Of a DNA stretch of 56,649 bases, positions 8,010-15,178 are shown one piece after another. Within the stretch, counting starts at the first letter, position 1; each line of letters begins with the position of its first letter. Both the position numbers and the translations under genes were made by a program. The notes under the pieces were generated by a model. It searched no databases. It had not been told where the DNA came from and was given only the letters and a program-made list of their open reading frames with translations. This DNA is from Proteobacteria bacterium UBA2133 (GTDB taxonomy: Bacteria; Pseudomonadota; Gammaproteobacteria; Arenicellales; UBA868), in NCBI GenBank assembly GCA_002327725.1, contig DCXP01000070.1, forward strand, positions 1,668 to 58,316. The letters are read 5' to 3'.

Positions 8010-8474
8010 ATGAAAACCGTCAAGACTGATGATGCGCTAAAGATCCGCTATCGGATCATCAATGTTGAAGGGGCGACTGTGGAAGATTCCGGTGACGAGT
8101 CGATCACCATTGTCGTGGGAGATGACAATCTGCCCTTGGCTGTTAACCGGCAACTCGCCGGGAGCCGGTTGGGGGATCACCTGAGGATCGATATCAGCGC
8201 GGCGCAGAACGCATTCGGAACTTACGATCATGAAAAAATTCAACCCATTGCGCGCAGCGAATTCGCCGCTGTGGGGAGCATCGAGATAGGGATGCTGGTT
8301 GAGTTTTCGATGCCAAACGACGAGGTTGTCGCCGGCCAGGTAATCGGCCTTGACGATGACCGGGTATCGGTCGATTTTAATCATCCTCTGATCGGCCGTG
8401 ACTGCGTGTATGAGATCGATGTGGTTGGCTTTGCCGAAACCGTCACGACGGCCCCTGAGTCCGGAGCGGGATAA
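8010..8474 (+). CDS. fkpB: FKBP-type peptidyl-prolyl isomerase (SlpA/FkpB type)
   Basis: A 154-residue cytoplasmic prolyl isomerase/chaperone of the SlyD-like subgroup with an inserted IF domain. The recognisable C-terminal FKBP element DFNHPLIGRDCVYEIDVVG is present, as is the N-terminal VEDSGDESI region, which replaces the usual FDSS/GDGT loop. Catalytic-pocket residues are poorly conserved, as is common in this subgroup. It lies between lspA and ispH exactly as in E. coli and Pseudomonas; its stop codon abuts the ispH GTG with no spacer. Confidence 0.88.
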   Translation: MKTVKTDDALKIRYRIINVEGATVEDSGDESITIVVGDDNLPLAVNRQLAGSRLGDHLRIDISAAQNAFGTYDHEKIQPIARSEFAAVGSIEIGMLVEFSMPNDEVVAGQVIGLDDDRVSVDFNHPLIGRDCVYEIDVVGFAETVTTAPESGAG

Positions 8475-9413
8475 GTGACACCCTTTGAAATCGAGTTGGC
8501 GAATCCGCGCGGCTTTTGCGCCGGGGTTGACCGGGCCATAGAAATTGTAGAGCGTGCGCTTAAGCGGTACGGCGCACCTATCTTTGTCCGCCATGAGGTT
8601 GTCCACAACCGCTTCGTTGTCAGCGACTTGAAGCAGAAAGGAGCGGTGTTTGTCGACGAACTCGAAGAGGTGCCGGATAACAGTACCGTCATTTTCAGCG
8701 CGCACGGGGTCGCACGCACAGTTCAGGAAGAGGCACGAAGCCGGCGACTCAGGGTCCTGGATGCCGCCTGTCCGTTGGTGACCAAAGTTCATACTGAGGT
8801 CAGCCGATATGGGCGTGAAGGGAAAAGCGTCATTCTGGTCGGCCATGCAGGCCACCCGGAGGTCGTGGGCACCATGGGCCAGGCCTTGGGCCCGGTAATG
8901 CTGGTCGAAACGGTCGACGATGCTGATCAATTGGCTGTGGATCCTGGGACACAGCTTGCCTACGTTACGCAGACTACGTTATCGGTCGATGACACCGCCC
9001 GTATTCTTGACCGGATACGCGAACGTTTTCCCGAGATAGAGGGACCGCGACGCGATGACATCTGTTACGCGACGCAGAATCGTCAGGATGCAGTTCGTAA
9101 GATCGCGAGGCGCTGCGATGTGGTGCTGGTGGTTGGTTCTGTTACCAGTTCCAATTCCAACCGACTTCGGGAATTGGCCCAGCAGGAAGGCACGAGTGCA
9201 TATCTGATTGATGGCGCGGAAGATGTGCGCGACGACATGCTCGACGGCGCAGCGCGCATTGGCGTAACAGCCGGCGCGTCAGCACCAGAAGTTCTGGTCG
9301 TTGGAGTCATCCGCAGACTTCAGTCGCTGGGCGGTGTTCTACCGAGTCCTGCCGGACCCGTTGCTGAGGGGGTTTCATTTTCGCTTCCGCTCGAGTTGCG
9401 CGAATCCCCATAG
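8475..9413 (+). CDS. ispH: 4-hydroxy-3-methylbut-2-enyl diphosphate reductase
   Basis: IspH is the last enzyme of the MEP isoprenoid pathway and a [4Fe-4S] protein that yields IPP and DMAPP, the substrates of the IspB enzyme above. The 312-residue protein has the three cluster cysteines in PRGFCAGVDRA (C15), DAACPLVTKVH (C99) and DDICYATQNRQ, plus VRHEVVHN, HAGHPEV and TQTTLSVDDT. It starts with GTG immediately after the fkpB stop, indicating tight coupling. Confidence 0.96.
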   Translation: MTPFEIELANPRGFCAGVDRAIEIVERALKRYGAPIFVRHEVVHNRFVVSDLKQKGAVFVDELEEVPDNSTVIFSAHGVARTVQEEARSRRLRVLDAACPLVTKVHTEVSRYGREGKSVILVGHAGHPEVVGTMGQALGPVMLVETVDDADQLAVDPGTQLAYVTQTTLSVDDTARILDRIRERFPEIEGPRRDDICYATQNRQDAVRKIARRCDVVLVVGSVTSSNSNRLRELAQQEGTSAYLIDGAEDVRDDMLDGAARIGVTAGASAPEVLVVGVIRRLQSLGGVLPSPAGPVAEGVSFSLPLELRESP

Positions 9414-9428
9414 ATCAATCGCAGCGGC

Positions 9429-9452
9429 AGTGACACCGTTCCGGGTGTCACT
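9429..9452 (+). terminator. Perfect hairpin after ispH, possible terminator
   Basis: A 9-base arm AGTGACACC (9429-9437) pairs perfectly with GGTGTCACT (9444-9452) across a 6-base loop, 15 bases after the ispH stop. Only two T follow, so it is not a textbook intrinsic terminator, but its position at the end of the operon fits a transcript-end or stabilising hairpin. Confidence 0.5.
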
Positions 9453-9493
9453 TGGAGCACCGTGTAAGCGGTCACCTGATCCCGGAATGGTCG

Positions 9494-9499
9494 TATAAT
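9494..9499 (+). promoter_or_regulatory. -10 box of tRNA-Thr
   Basis: A perfect TATAAT lies 23 bases before the tRNA-Thr 5' end. The -35 region 17 bases upstream (9471-9476, GTCACC) is weak. The spacing fits a tRNA promoter. Confidence 0.5.
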
Positions 9500-9522
9500 C
9501 CACGCCCTTCAGTACGAACCCT

Positions 9523-9598
9523 GCCGGTGTAGCTCAGTTGGTAGAGCAGCGCATTCGTAATGCGAAGGTCGTAGGTTCGAATCCTATCTCCGGCACCA
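9523..9598 (+). tRNA. tRNA-Thr (anticodon CGT)
   Basis: A 76-base cloverleaf very like the E. coli thrW tRNA, from GCCGGTG to CTCCGGC-A-CCA. The anticodon loop TTCGTAA gives CGT (reads ACG). The acceptor stem has a U6:U67 mismatch, and the D stem, anticodon arm and T arm (TTCGAAT) are otherwise regular. The CCA end is encoded. The DNA after it is of accessory character. Confidence 0.95.
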
Positions 9599-9631
9599 GT
9601 CACCCCTGTTGCGAGTTGTTGGCTCCGGACC

Positions 9632-10600
9632 TTGAAGATGATGAAAATCTCAGGTTGCAAGCGAATTCTGGTTACCGGCGGCGCCGGATTTGTCGGTTCC
9701 CATCTTTGTGACCGGCTTGTCGCGGCTGGCGACGACGTAGTCTGCGTCGACAACTTCTATACCGGTGACAAACGCAACATCTCGCACCTGCTTGAGCAGC
9801 GCAATTTCGAACTGATCCGGCATGATGTCACATTCCCGCTCTACCTTGAGGTGGATCAGATCTACAACCTGGCGTGCCCCGCGTCCCCGGTGCACTACCA
9901 GCACGATCCGGTGCAGACGACGAAGACGAGCGTTCATGGTGCGATCAATATGCTGGGGCTCGCCAAGCGCACCGGGGCGAGGATCCTTCAGGCTTCTACC
10001 AGTGAGGTGTACGGCGACCCCGAAGTGCATCCACAGGAAGAAAGTTACTGGGGCAGGGTGAACCCGGTGGGTATCCGGTCCTGCTACGACGAGGGTAAGC
10101 GCTGCGCGGAGACCCTGTTTTTCGACTACTGGCGCCAGCACCGTCTGGAAATCAAGGTGGCCCGCATTTTTAACACCTATGGGCCGCGCATGCATCCGGA
10201 TGACGGCAGGGTGGTTTCCAATTTCATAGTGCAGGCACTGCGCAAGGAACCGCTGACGATCTACGGAGATGGGTCCCAGACCCGCTCTTTCTGTTTTGTG
10301 GATGACCTTGTGGAGGGTCTTATCCGCCTGATGGGCTCTGAGGCTGATTTCACCGGGCCGGTCAACCTTGGTAATCCTGGAGAGTTTTCGATGCTCGCCT
10401 TGGCAGATGCCGTGATCAGGGAAACCGGCTCCAGCTCAGCAACGGTATTCAAGCCGCTGCCGCAGGACGACCCCGTGCAGCGTCAGCCGGATATCGGGTT
10501 GGCGCAAAAGGCGCTGGATTGGAGACCCGAAATTGAACTCGAGGAAGGACTCAGAAAAACGGTCGACTATTTCAGGACCATTGTCTCGGAAGACCCTTAG
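9632..10600 (+). CDS. UDP-glucuronate decarboxylase (UXS-type SDR)
   Basis: An extended short-chain dehydrogenase/reductase that most resembles UDP-glucuronic acid decarboxylases, which make UDP-xylose by NAD-dependent oxidation, decarboxylation and re-reduction. In 322 residues it has the NAD-binding motif GGAGFVG (16-22), DNFYTG, the strongly UXS-like ACPASPVHYQHDPVQTTKTS, STSEVYGDP, the catalytic pair YDEGK, ARIFNTYGPRM, and TIYGDGSQTRSF. It stands alone, without other sugar-nucleotide genes, just after tRNA-Thr. Product use (a xylosylated surface polymer, or a precursor of another sugar) is inference. A second ATG lies three bases downstream of the start. Confidence 0.85.
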   Translation: MKMMKISGCKRILVTGGAGFVGSHLCDRLVAAGDDVVCVDNFYTGDKRNISHLLEQRNFELIRHDVTFPLYLEVDQIYNLACPASPVHYQHDPVQTTKTSVHGAINMLGLAKRTGARILQASTSEVYGDPEVHPQEESYWGRVNPVGIRSCYDEGKRCAETLFFDYWRQHRLEIKVARIFNTYGPRMHPDDGRVVSNFIVQALRKEPLTIYGDGSQTRSFCFVDDLVEGLIRLMGSEADFTGPVNLGNPGEFSMLALADAVIRETGSSSATVFKPLPQDDPVQRQPDIGLAQKALDWRPEIELEEGLRKTVDYFRTIVSEDP

Positions 10601-10662
10601 GCCCCTCAGGATAATAACGCTATAAGTTACGGAAAAATAACGGAAATATGTGAACCCATTGC

Positions 10663-10683
10663 CAGGCTCAGCCTGTGAGCCTG
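10663..10683 (+). repeat. Perfect 8-bp hairpin before small membrane gene
   Basis: CAGGCTCA (10663-10670) and TGAGCCTG (10676-10683) pair perfectly around a 5-base loop. There is no T-run. It sits between the UDP-glucuronate decarboxylase gene and the small membrane protein, whose ATG lies 47 bases downstream, so it may be a transcript-end or leader structure. Confidence 0.45.
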
Positions 10684-10730
10684 AGCGGTTATCAGAATGG
10701 CCCCAGATTCACTTAAGAAGGGGCAGGACA

Positions 10731-11012
10731 ATGCGGGATTTCATTGATTTTCTGATGTGGTCTGGATTCACCCTGATCTCAGCAGGCGGGTTCAGTCAGT
10801 GGAGTGGTGTATACGTTGAAGGCCTTGATGGGCCTGAACTGATGGCCCTTGGCTTATGCGCCAGTGTCGTCGGCGGCAGCGGCGCGTTGCTCATGCTACG
10901 GGGCCTTTTCAGGGTGGCAGTTGGACTGCCCCTCTTGTCGAAACTGTTGTCTGGTGGATGGCGCTGGACCGGCACCATGAAGCCCCTGGGGGGTTATCTC
11001 GCTCACGGCTGA
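10731..11012 (+). CDS. Small putative membrane protein, unknown
   Basis: A 93-residue protein that I do not recognise. It begins MRDFIDFLMWSG after a purine-rich stretch (GAAGGGGCAGGA) that can serve as ribosome-binding site, which is why I prefer this ATG to an in-frame one at 10650. Two hydrophobic segments are visible, near residues 8-22 and 40-68, separated by a short polar turn, with a basic/glycine C-terminal end. It stands alone between the sugar-nucleotide enzyme and the convergent acyltransferase gene. Real but of unknown function is my best guess. Confidence 0.55.
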   Translation: MRDFIDFLMWSGFTLISAGGFSQWSGVYVEGLDGPELMALGLCASVVGGSGALLMLRGLFRVAVGLPLLSKLLSGGWRWTGTMKPLGGYLAHG

Positions 11013-11137
11013 TGCGCCTATAACGGCGACGGCTGCAATCCGGATTTTCCCGGAGCAACGCCGTGCCCGGTTCAGGTTATCGAAAGCATCTCGGTGAGTG
11101 CCTGGGCTGGCGGCAACGGATATCCGCTGGGGCCTGA

Positions 11138-12088
11138 TCAGTCGTAGACCCCTGGCATTCCAGGCGGGCGGGTCTTGAAGCGCTTGTGGACCCAGAAGTA
11201 CTGGCTCGGGGCCCGTTCCACGCAGCGTTCAATGGCCGCGTTCATCTTGGCGGCATCGCCTTCTTGCGTGCCGGCTGGAAAGCCCTGCAACGGCTCTTCG
11301 ATCACGATCTCAAACCCCGCGCCACGCGGCAGGAGATAGGTGGCGCAAGGCAGTACCGGTGCCCCACACATCTTTGAGATGCGCCCGAGCACGGGCCAGG
11401 TTGCCGTTGCAACATTAAAGAAAGGGGCGAAGACGGCTCTTCTCTTGCCGGGATCCTGATCGGGCAGGTAGTAACAGCCCTTGCCGCCCCGAATCGCCTT
11501 CAACATTTGCCGAAGGTCGTCCTTGCGCTCATACATCGTGCCGCCGAAGCGCTGACGGGCGCGCAACATACTCCGGTCGAGCACCGGATTTCGGGTCCGC
11601 TGGTATACGCTGACACCGGGGGATCGCAAGGAAAGAAAAATACCGCCGAGTTCGAGGGCAAGAAAATGGGGCGCCAGCAGAATGAATCCTGTTCCCTGTT
11701 GCTCGATCCGATCAAGGATCGCCTCATTTTTGACGGTCACTCGTGCGCGCAGTTTGGACTCCGGCGCCCACCAGACAAAGCCTGAATACAAGAGCATTCT
11801 TGCGGTATTCCGGATGTTTTCTTTGGCCAGGGCCCTGATTTCATCCGCGGGGCGGTCGGGAAAGCACAATGCGAGATTACGCTCTGCGATTCGTCGTCGG
11901 GATGGCAACATCGTGCGCAGCAGATCCCCCAGAACGGTTCCGGCATGGAATAGTGCCGGCATCGGAATCAGGCTCAAAAGGCGCAGCAGTCCAAGTGCAA
12001 GCCAACTGCCCGCATAGCGGATGTGGAAGGGACTTCTAACGGGTCTCGGCATCTTGATTGGGGAATGCGGACCGCTGCGCGATTTCAC
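11138..12088 (-). CDS. Lipid A biosynthesis late acyltransferase (LpxL/HtrB family)
   Basis: This family transfers a secondary acyl chain from acyl-ACP to the Kdo2-lipid A precursor on the inner membrane. The 316-residue protein has one N-terminal hydrophobic segment (about 27-48), the catalytic HX4E box H141-FLAL-E146, then the conserved LPDQDPGKRRAVFAPFF block and the terminal YFWVHKRFKTRP signature. Whether it is the LpxL (laurate) or LpxM type cannot be told. It diverges from the permease gene; an AT-rich stretch with a TATATT (minus strand, 12117-12112) may hold its promoter. Confidence 0.9.
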   Translation of the reverse strand: MKSRSGPHSPIKMPRPVRSPFHIRYAGSWLALGLLRLLSLIPMPALFHAGTVLGDLLRTMLPSRRRIAERNLALCFPDRPADEIRALAKENIRNTARMLLYSGFVWWAPESKLRARVTVKNEAILDRIEQQGTGFILLAPHFLALELGGIFLSLRSPGVSVYQRTRNPVLDRSMLRARQRFGGTMYERKDDLRQMLKAIRGGKGCYYLPDQDPGKRRAVFAPFFNVATATWPVLGRISKMCGAPVLPCATYLLPRGAGFEIVIEEPLQGFPAGTQEGDAAKMNAAIERCVERAPSQYFWVHKRFKTRPPGMPGVYD

Positions 12089-12181
12089 AGCGGATCAACC
12101 GCGTTGGAGAAAATATAAACTGCATCTGCGACCGATATAAATATTTTGGATGACTTGCGCTCGGGGGAGCGGATGCCCCTG

Positions 12182-12190
12182 TGTTATAGT
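12182..12190 (+). promoter_or_regulatory. Extended -10 promoter before SLC13-type permease
   Basis: TGTTATAGT is an extended -10 element (TG, one base, TATAGT at 12185-12190), 65 bases before the TTG start. No -35 box is visible at the right distance; a TTGCGC lies too far upstream (24-base spacer). Confidence 0.4.
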
Positions 12191-12255
12191 GTTTTCACTG
12201 TATCGCCGGGTTTCTCCAAGCCACCGGCTCCAGAAAACCAGTTTCGGGAGGCTCT

Positions 12256-14112
12256 TTGACAGAGACTATTGTACTCACCGCCGAGATGGTTGCGGTGATG
12301 GCGATACTGGTTCTCACCATCTTCCTTTTCGCTTTTGAGATCGTCCGCGTTGATGTCGCCGCGGTCGCGATCATGGTACTGCTCGGACTGACCAGCATGC
12401 TGCCCGGCTATTCCGGACTGGTCCCTATCGGGAATCTGTTTGACGGCTTCTCGAGTAATGCCGTGATTTCGATTATCGCGGTCATGATTATCGGTGCCGG
12501 CCTCGATAAGACCGGGATCATGAGTCAGCTTGCGGGAAAGATTCTGAAATACGGCGGCCGGACCGAGAGCCGGATTATCGCGATTATCTCCGCTACCGTG
12601 GGCATCATTTCCAGTTTCATGCAGAACATCGGTGCTGCGGCCCTTTTTCTTCCGGTAGCCACCCGGGTTGCCCGCCGCGGTAACCTGCCGATCTCCCGCT
12701 TGCTGATGCCGATGGGCTTTTGCGCCATTTTGGGGGGCACCATGACCATGGTGGGATCCAGCCCTCTGATTCTGCTGAACGATCTCATCGAAACGTCAAA
12801 CCGGAGTCTGCCAAGTTCGGTCGAACCCATGCAGACGTTCTCTTTATTCTCAGTGTCCCCCATCGGAATTGCCATGTTGCTCGGCGGCATTTTTTATTTC
12901 GTGCTATTGGGTCGTCTGGTGCTTCCTGTGGTGAAAGATAAACCCCAGGAATCGGGGAGTACCCTCCAGTATTTCTCTGAGGTCTACGGAATTTCAGGCG
13001 AGGTCTTTGAGGCCCGCGTAGGTGTGGACAGTCCGCTTGCCGGGGGAACGCTGTCGGATATCGACAGCGCCGGCCGCGGCGGGTGGATCGTCGCGGTCCG
13101 CACCGGCGACAAGTTTACGGTCGCGCCCTCCGGTGAAACCGAGCTTTGGCCCGGAAGCGATCTTGCCATCATGGGGCCGATGGATTCTGTTCAGCATTTC
13201 TGCGCTGAGAACGCGCTTGACCTCAAAAGAGAAATGGATGTCTTTTCGGAATTGCTGAGTCCTACGGCGGCTGGGATCGTTGAGGTCGTGGTGCCGCCTG
13301 ACTCGAACCTGATCGGCAAGTCGATAAGGGAAGTGTCACTTCGACAGAGCTACGGAGCTACCGTGCTCACGATATTCAGAATCGATCAGGTGATTGATCG
13401 GGATCTGCCCGAGTTCGTTCTTCAGGCCGGTGATACCCTGGTACTGCACGCCCGCTGGCAGGATGTTGCGCCGATTGCGAGGAATAAGGATTTTGCCGTG
13501 GTGACGGACTTCCCGCGGGAAGATACGCGCCCCGAGAAGTTGCCCCATGCGCTGGTGTTTTTCCTCATTGCGCTTGGGCTGATCCTCTTTACAGAGCTGC
13601 GACTTTCCGTTGCGCTGATGACCGGGGCCCTTGGCATGATTATCAGCGGCGTCATTCGGGTTGACGAAGCGTACCAATCAATAGGATGGCAGAGTGTTTT
13701 CCTGCTGGCGAGCCTTATTCCGCTTGGGCTTGCGGTGGAATCAACCGGCACCGCAGCCTGGATTGCTCAGCAGACCCTGATCGTGCTTGGACAGGTCCCT
13801 GTTTGGGTGCTGCAGGCGAGCATTGCGGTGCTCGCCACGATTTTCACGCTGTTGATGTCGAATGTCGGGGCGACTGTCCTTCTCGTGCCGCTTGCGGTGA
13901 ATATTGCGATCGGTGCGGGCGCCGACCCTGCGGTATTCGCCCTGACCGTCGCCATCGCAACCTCGAACTCCTTCCTGATTCCAACTCACCAGGTCAACGC
14001 GCTGATCATGGGGCCGGGCGGCTATCGGGTCGTGGACTTCATGCGCGCCGGCGGCATTATGACGGTTTTGTTCCTGGTCATTATGATGCTGATGCTGAAC
14101 CTGATTTTTTAG
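12256..14112 (+). CDS. SLC13-type permease with RCK_C (TrkA-C) domains
   Basis: A 618-residue inner-membrane transporter of the divalent anion/sodium symporter class that carries cytoplasmic TrkA-C domains. Hydrophobic helices occupy about 1-220 and 430-618; the central part (about 225-425) is hydrophilic and contains two RCK_C-like repeats, seen in LAGGTLSDIDSAGRGGWIVAVRTG and, later, LIGKSIREVSLRQSYGATVL ending in QAGDTLVLHA. The transport motif SNVGATVLLVPLAVNIA appears in the C-terminal half. Substrate is unknown; relatives move sulfate, dicarboxylates or other anions. The start is a TTG preceded by GGGAGG at 12245-12250, which is why I chose it over the ATG ten codons in. Confidence 0.85.
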   Translation: MTETIVLTAEMVAVMAILVLTIFLFAFEIVRVDVAAVAIMVLLGLTSMLPGYSGLVPIGNLFDGFSSNAVISIIAVMIIGAGLDKTGIMSQLAGKILKYGGRTESRIIAIISATVGIISSFMQNIGAAALFLPVATRVARRGNLPISRLLMPMGFCAILGGTMTMVGSSPLILLNDLIETSNRSLPSSVEPMQTFSLFSVSPIGIAMLLGGIFYFVLLGRLVLPVVKDKPQESGSTLQYFSEVYGISGEVFEARVGVDSPLAGGTLSDIDSAGRGGWIVAVRTGDKFTVAPSGETELWPGSDLAIMGPMDSVQHFCAENALDLKREMDVFSELLSPTAAGIVEVVVPPDSNLIGKSIREVSLRQSYGATVLTIFRIDQVIDRDLPEFVLQAGDTLVLHARWQDVAPIARNKDFAVVTDFPREDTRPEKLPHALVFFLIALGLILFTELRLSVALMTGALGMIISGVIRVDEAYQSIGWQSVFLLASLIPLGLAVESTGTAAWIAQQTLIVLGQVPVWVLQASIAVLATIFTLLMSNVGATVLLVPLAVNIAIGAGADPAVFALTVAIATSNSFLIPTHQVNALIMGPGGYRVVDFMRAGGIMTVLFLVIMMLMLNLIF

Positions 14113-14138
14113 CAGGCCGGCGACTGGCCCGAGCGACA

Positions 14139-14996
14139 TCAATCCCGAAGCAGGTGGATCTGCTCCCACTCGAGCATAACCTTCTTGCGTGAACTCCCCC
14201 ACCGGTATCCCCCGACTGCGCCGCCTGAGCGGATTATCCGGTGGCATGGAATCAGGAAGGACACGGCATTGCGTGCAACCGCTGTGCCGACAGCACGCAC
14301 CGCCCGGGGCTTACGGATCCGCGTCGCGAGATCCCCGTAAGTGATTGCGGCACCGATAGGGATGCCGAGCAGGGCCCGCCAGACCTGAAGTTGAAACTCG
14401 GTCCCATGTACCAGCACCTCCAGGGGCTCTTTCGGAAGCGCCCCCGCGCCGGGGAAGATCTGCGTGATGATCTTGCCCGCTTGTTCGCTCGCCGGGTAGA
14501 AGCGCGCCCCGGGCCATGTGGCTTTTAAAGGCGCAAGGGCCGCCGCTTTGGTTCCTGAGACAAAGGATAGCCAACATATACCGCGTTTCGTAATACCGAG
14601 CAGGCAGTCGCCGAATGGACTGGGATGAATCCCATAGCCGATTTCGAGGCCCTCGCCGCGGTCGCGGTACTCCGCGGGCGTCATGCTCTGGAAAGTCACA
14701 AAAAGATCGTGAAGGCGGCCAGGCCCCGACAGCCCACTGTCGAGCGCAGAATTCAGAACATTGCCACCATCGCGCAACTGCTGTTGCGCGTGAGTCAACG
14801 TCAATGACTGCAGATATTTTTTGGGACTGATCCCGACCCATCGCTTGAAAAGCCGTTGAAAGTGGTGGGGGCTCAGTCCGACCGCATCGGCCGTCTGCGA
14901 AAGCGTTGGCTGTTCGCGAAAGTGTGCCCGGAGAAAAGCCAGGGCTTTTGCCGCCCGTTCGTAATCAGAGTCTGAATGGTGCTTTGCTGCGGTCAT
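14139..14996 (-). CDS. AraC-type regulator fused to O6-alkylguanine-DNA alkyltransferase
   Basis: An Ada-like protein. The N-terminal part holds an AraC helix-turn-helix pair (LSQTADAVGLSPHHFQRLFKRW, then LTLTHAQQQL and MTPAEYR). The C-terminal part is a suicidal methyltransferase with the PCHRIIRSGGAVGGYRWG active site (Cys at about 251) that takes methyl or alkyl groups from O6-guanine. The Cys-rich zinc domain of E. coli Ada, which repairs methylphosphotriesters and switches on the regulon, is absent. The ATG at 14996 gives 285 residues; a GTG at 15029 is possible. It is divergent from the dehydrogenase gene across 182 bases. The stop codon lies 26 bases from that of the convergent permease gene. 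Confidence 0.9.
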   Translation of the reverse strand: MTAAKHHSDSDYERAAKALAFLRAHFREQPTLSQTADAVGLSPHHFQRLFKRWVGISPKKYLQSLTLTHAQQQLRDGGNVLNSALDSGLSGPGRLHDLFVTFQSMTPAEYRDRGEGLEIGYGIHPSPFGDCLLGITKRGICWLSFVSGTKAAALAPLKATWPGARFYPASEQAGKIITQIFPGAGALPKEPLEVLVHGTEFQLQVWRALLGIPIGAAITYGDLATRIRKPRAVRAVGTAVARNAVSFLIPCHRIIRSGGAVGGYRWGSSRKKVMLEWEQIHLLRD

Positions 14997-15178
14997 GGTC
15001 GCAGAGAATAGATTTGTCGCAGGTGCCACGCAACCCGATTCTTGCGGCCTTCTGAATGACCGAAGTCAGCCGGCCTTTGATACACTCAGCGGGGAAAATG
15101 GCCAGGAAGAACTAAAAGGCCATTGACATATGAAACAACCCTATTCCCATCAGGAGATCGGGATATTTCGGAGGCAGC

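Noticed and set aside
12155..12190. TTGCGC and TATAGT as a paired promoter before the SLC13-type gene
   Set aside because: The spacer is 24 bases, too long for a sigma70 promoter; only the extended -10 was kept.
15030..15178. Glycine riboswitch before the DMGDH-like gene
   Set aside because: I looked for the conserved aptamer boxes in the 149-base gap and found none; only a normal ribosome-binding site is seen.
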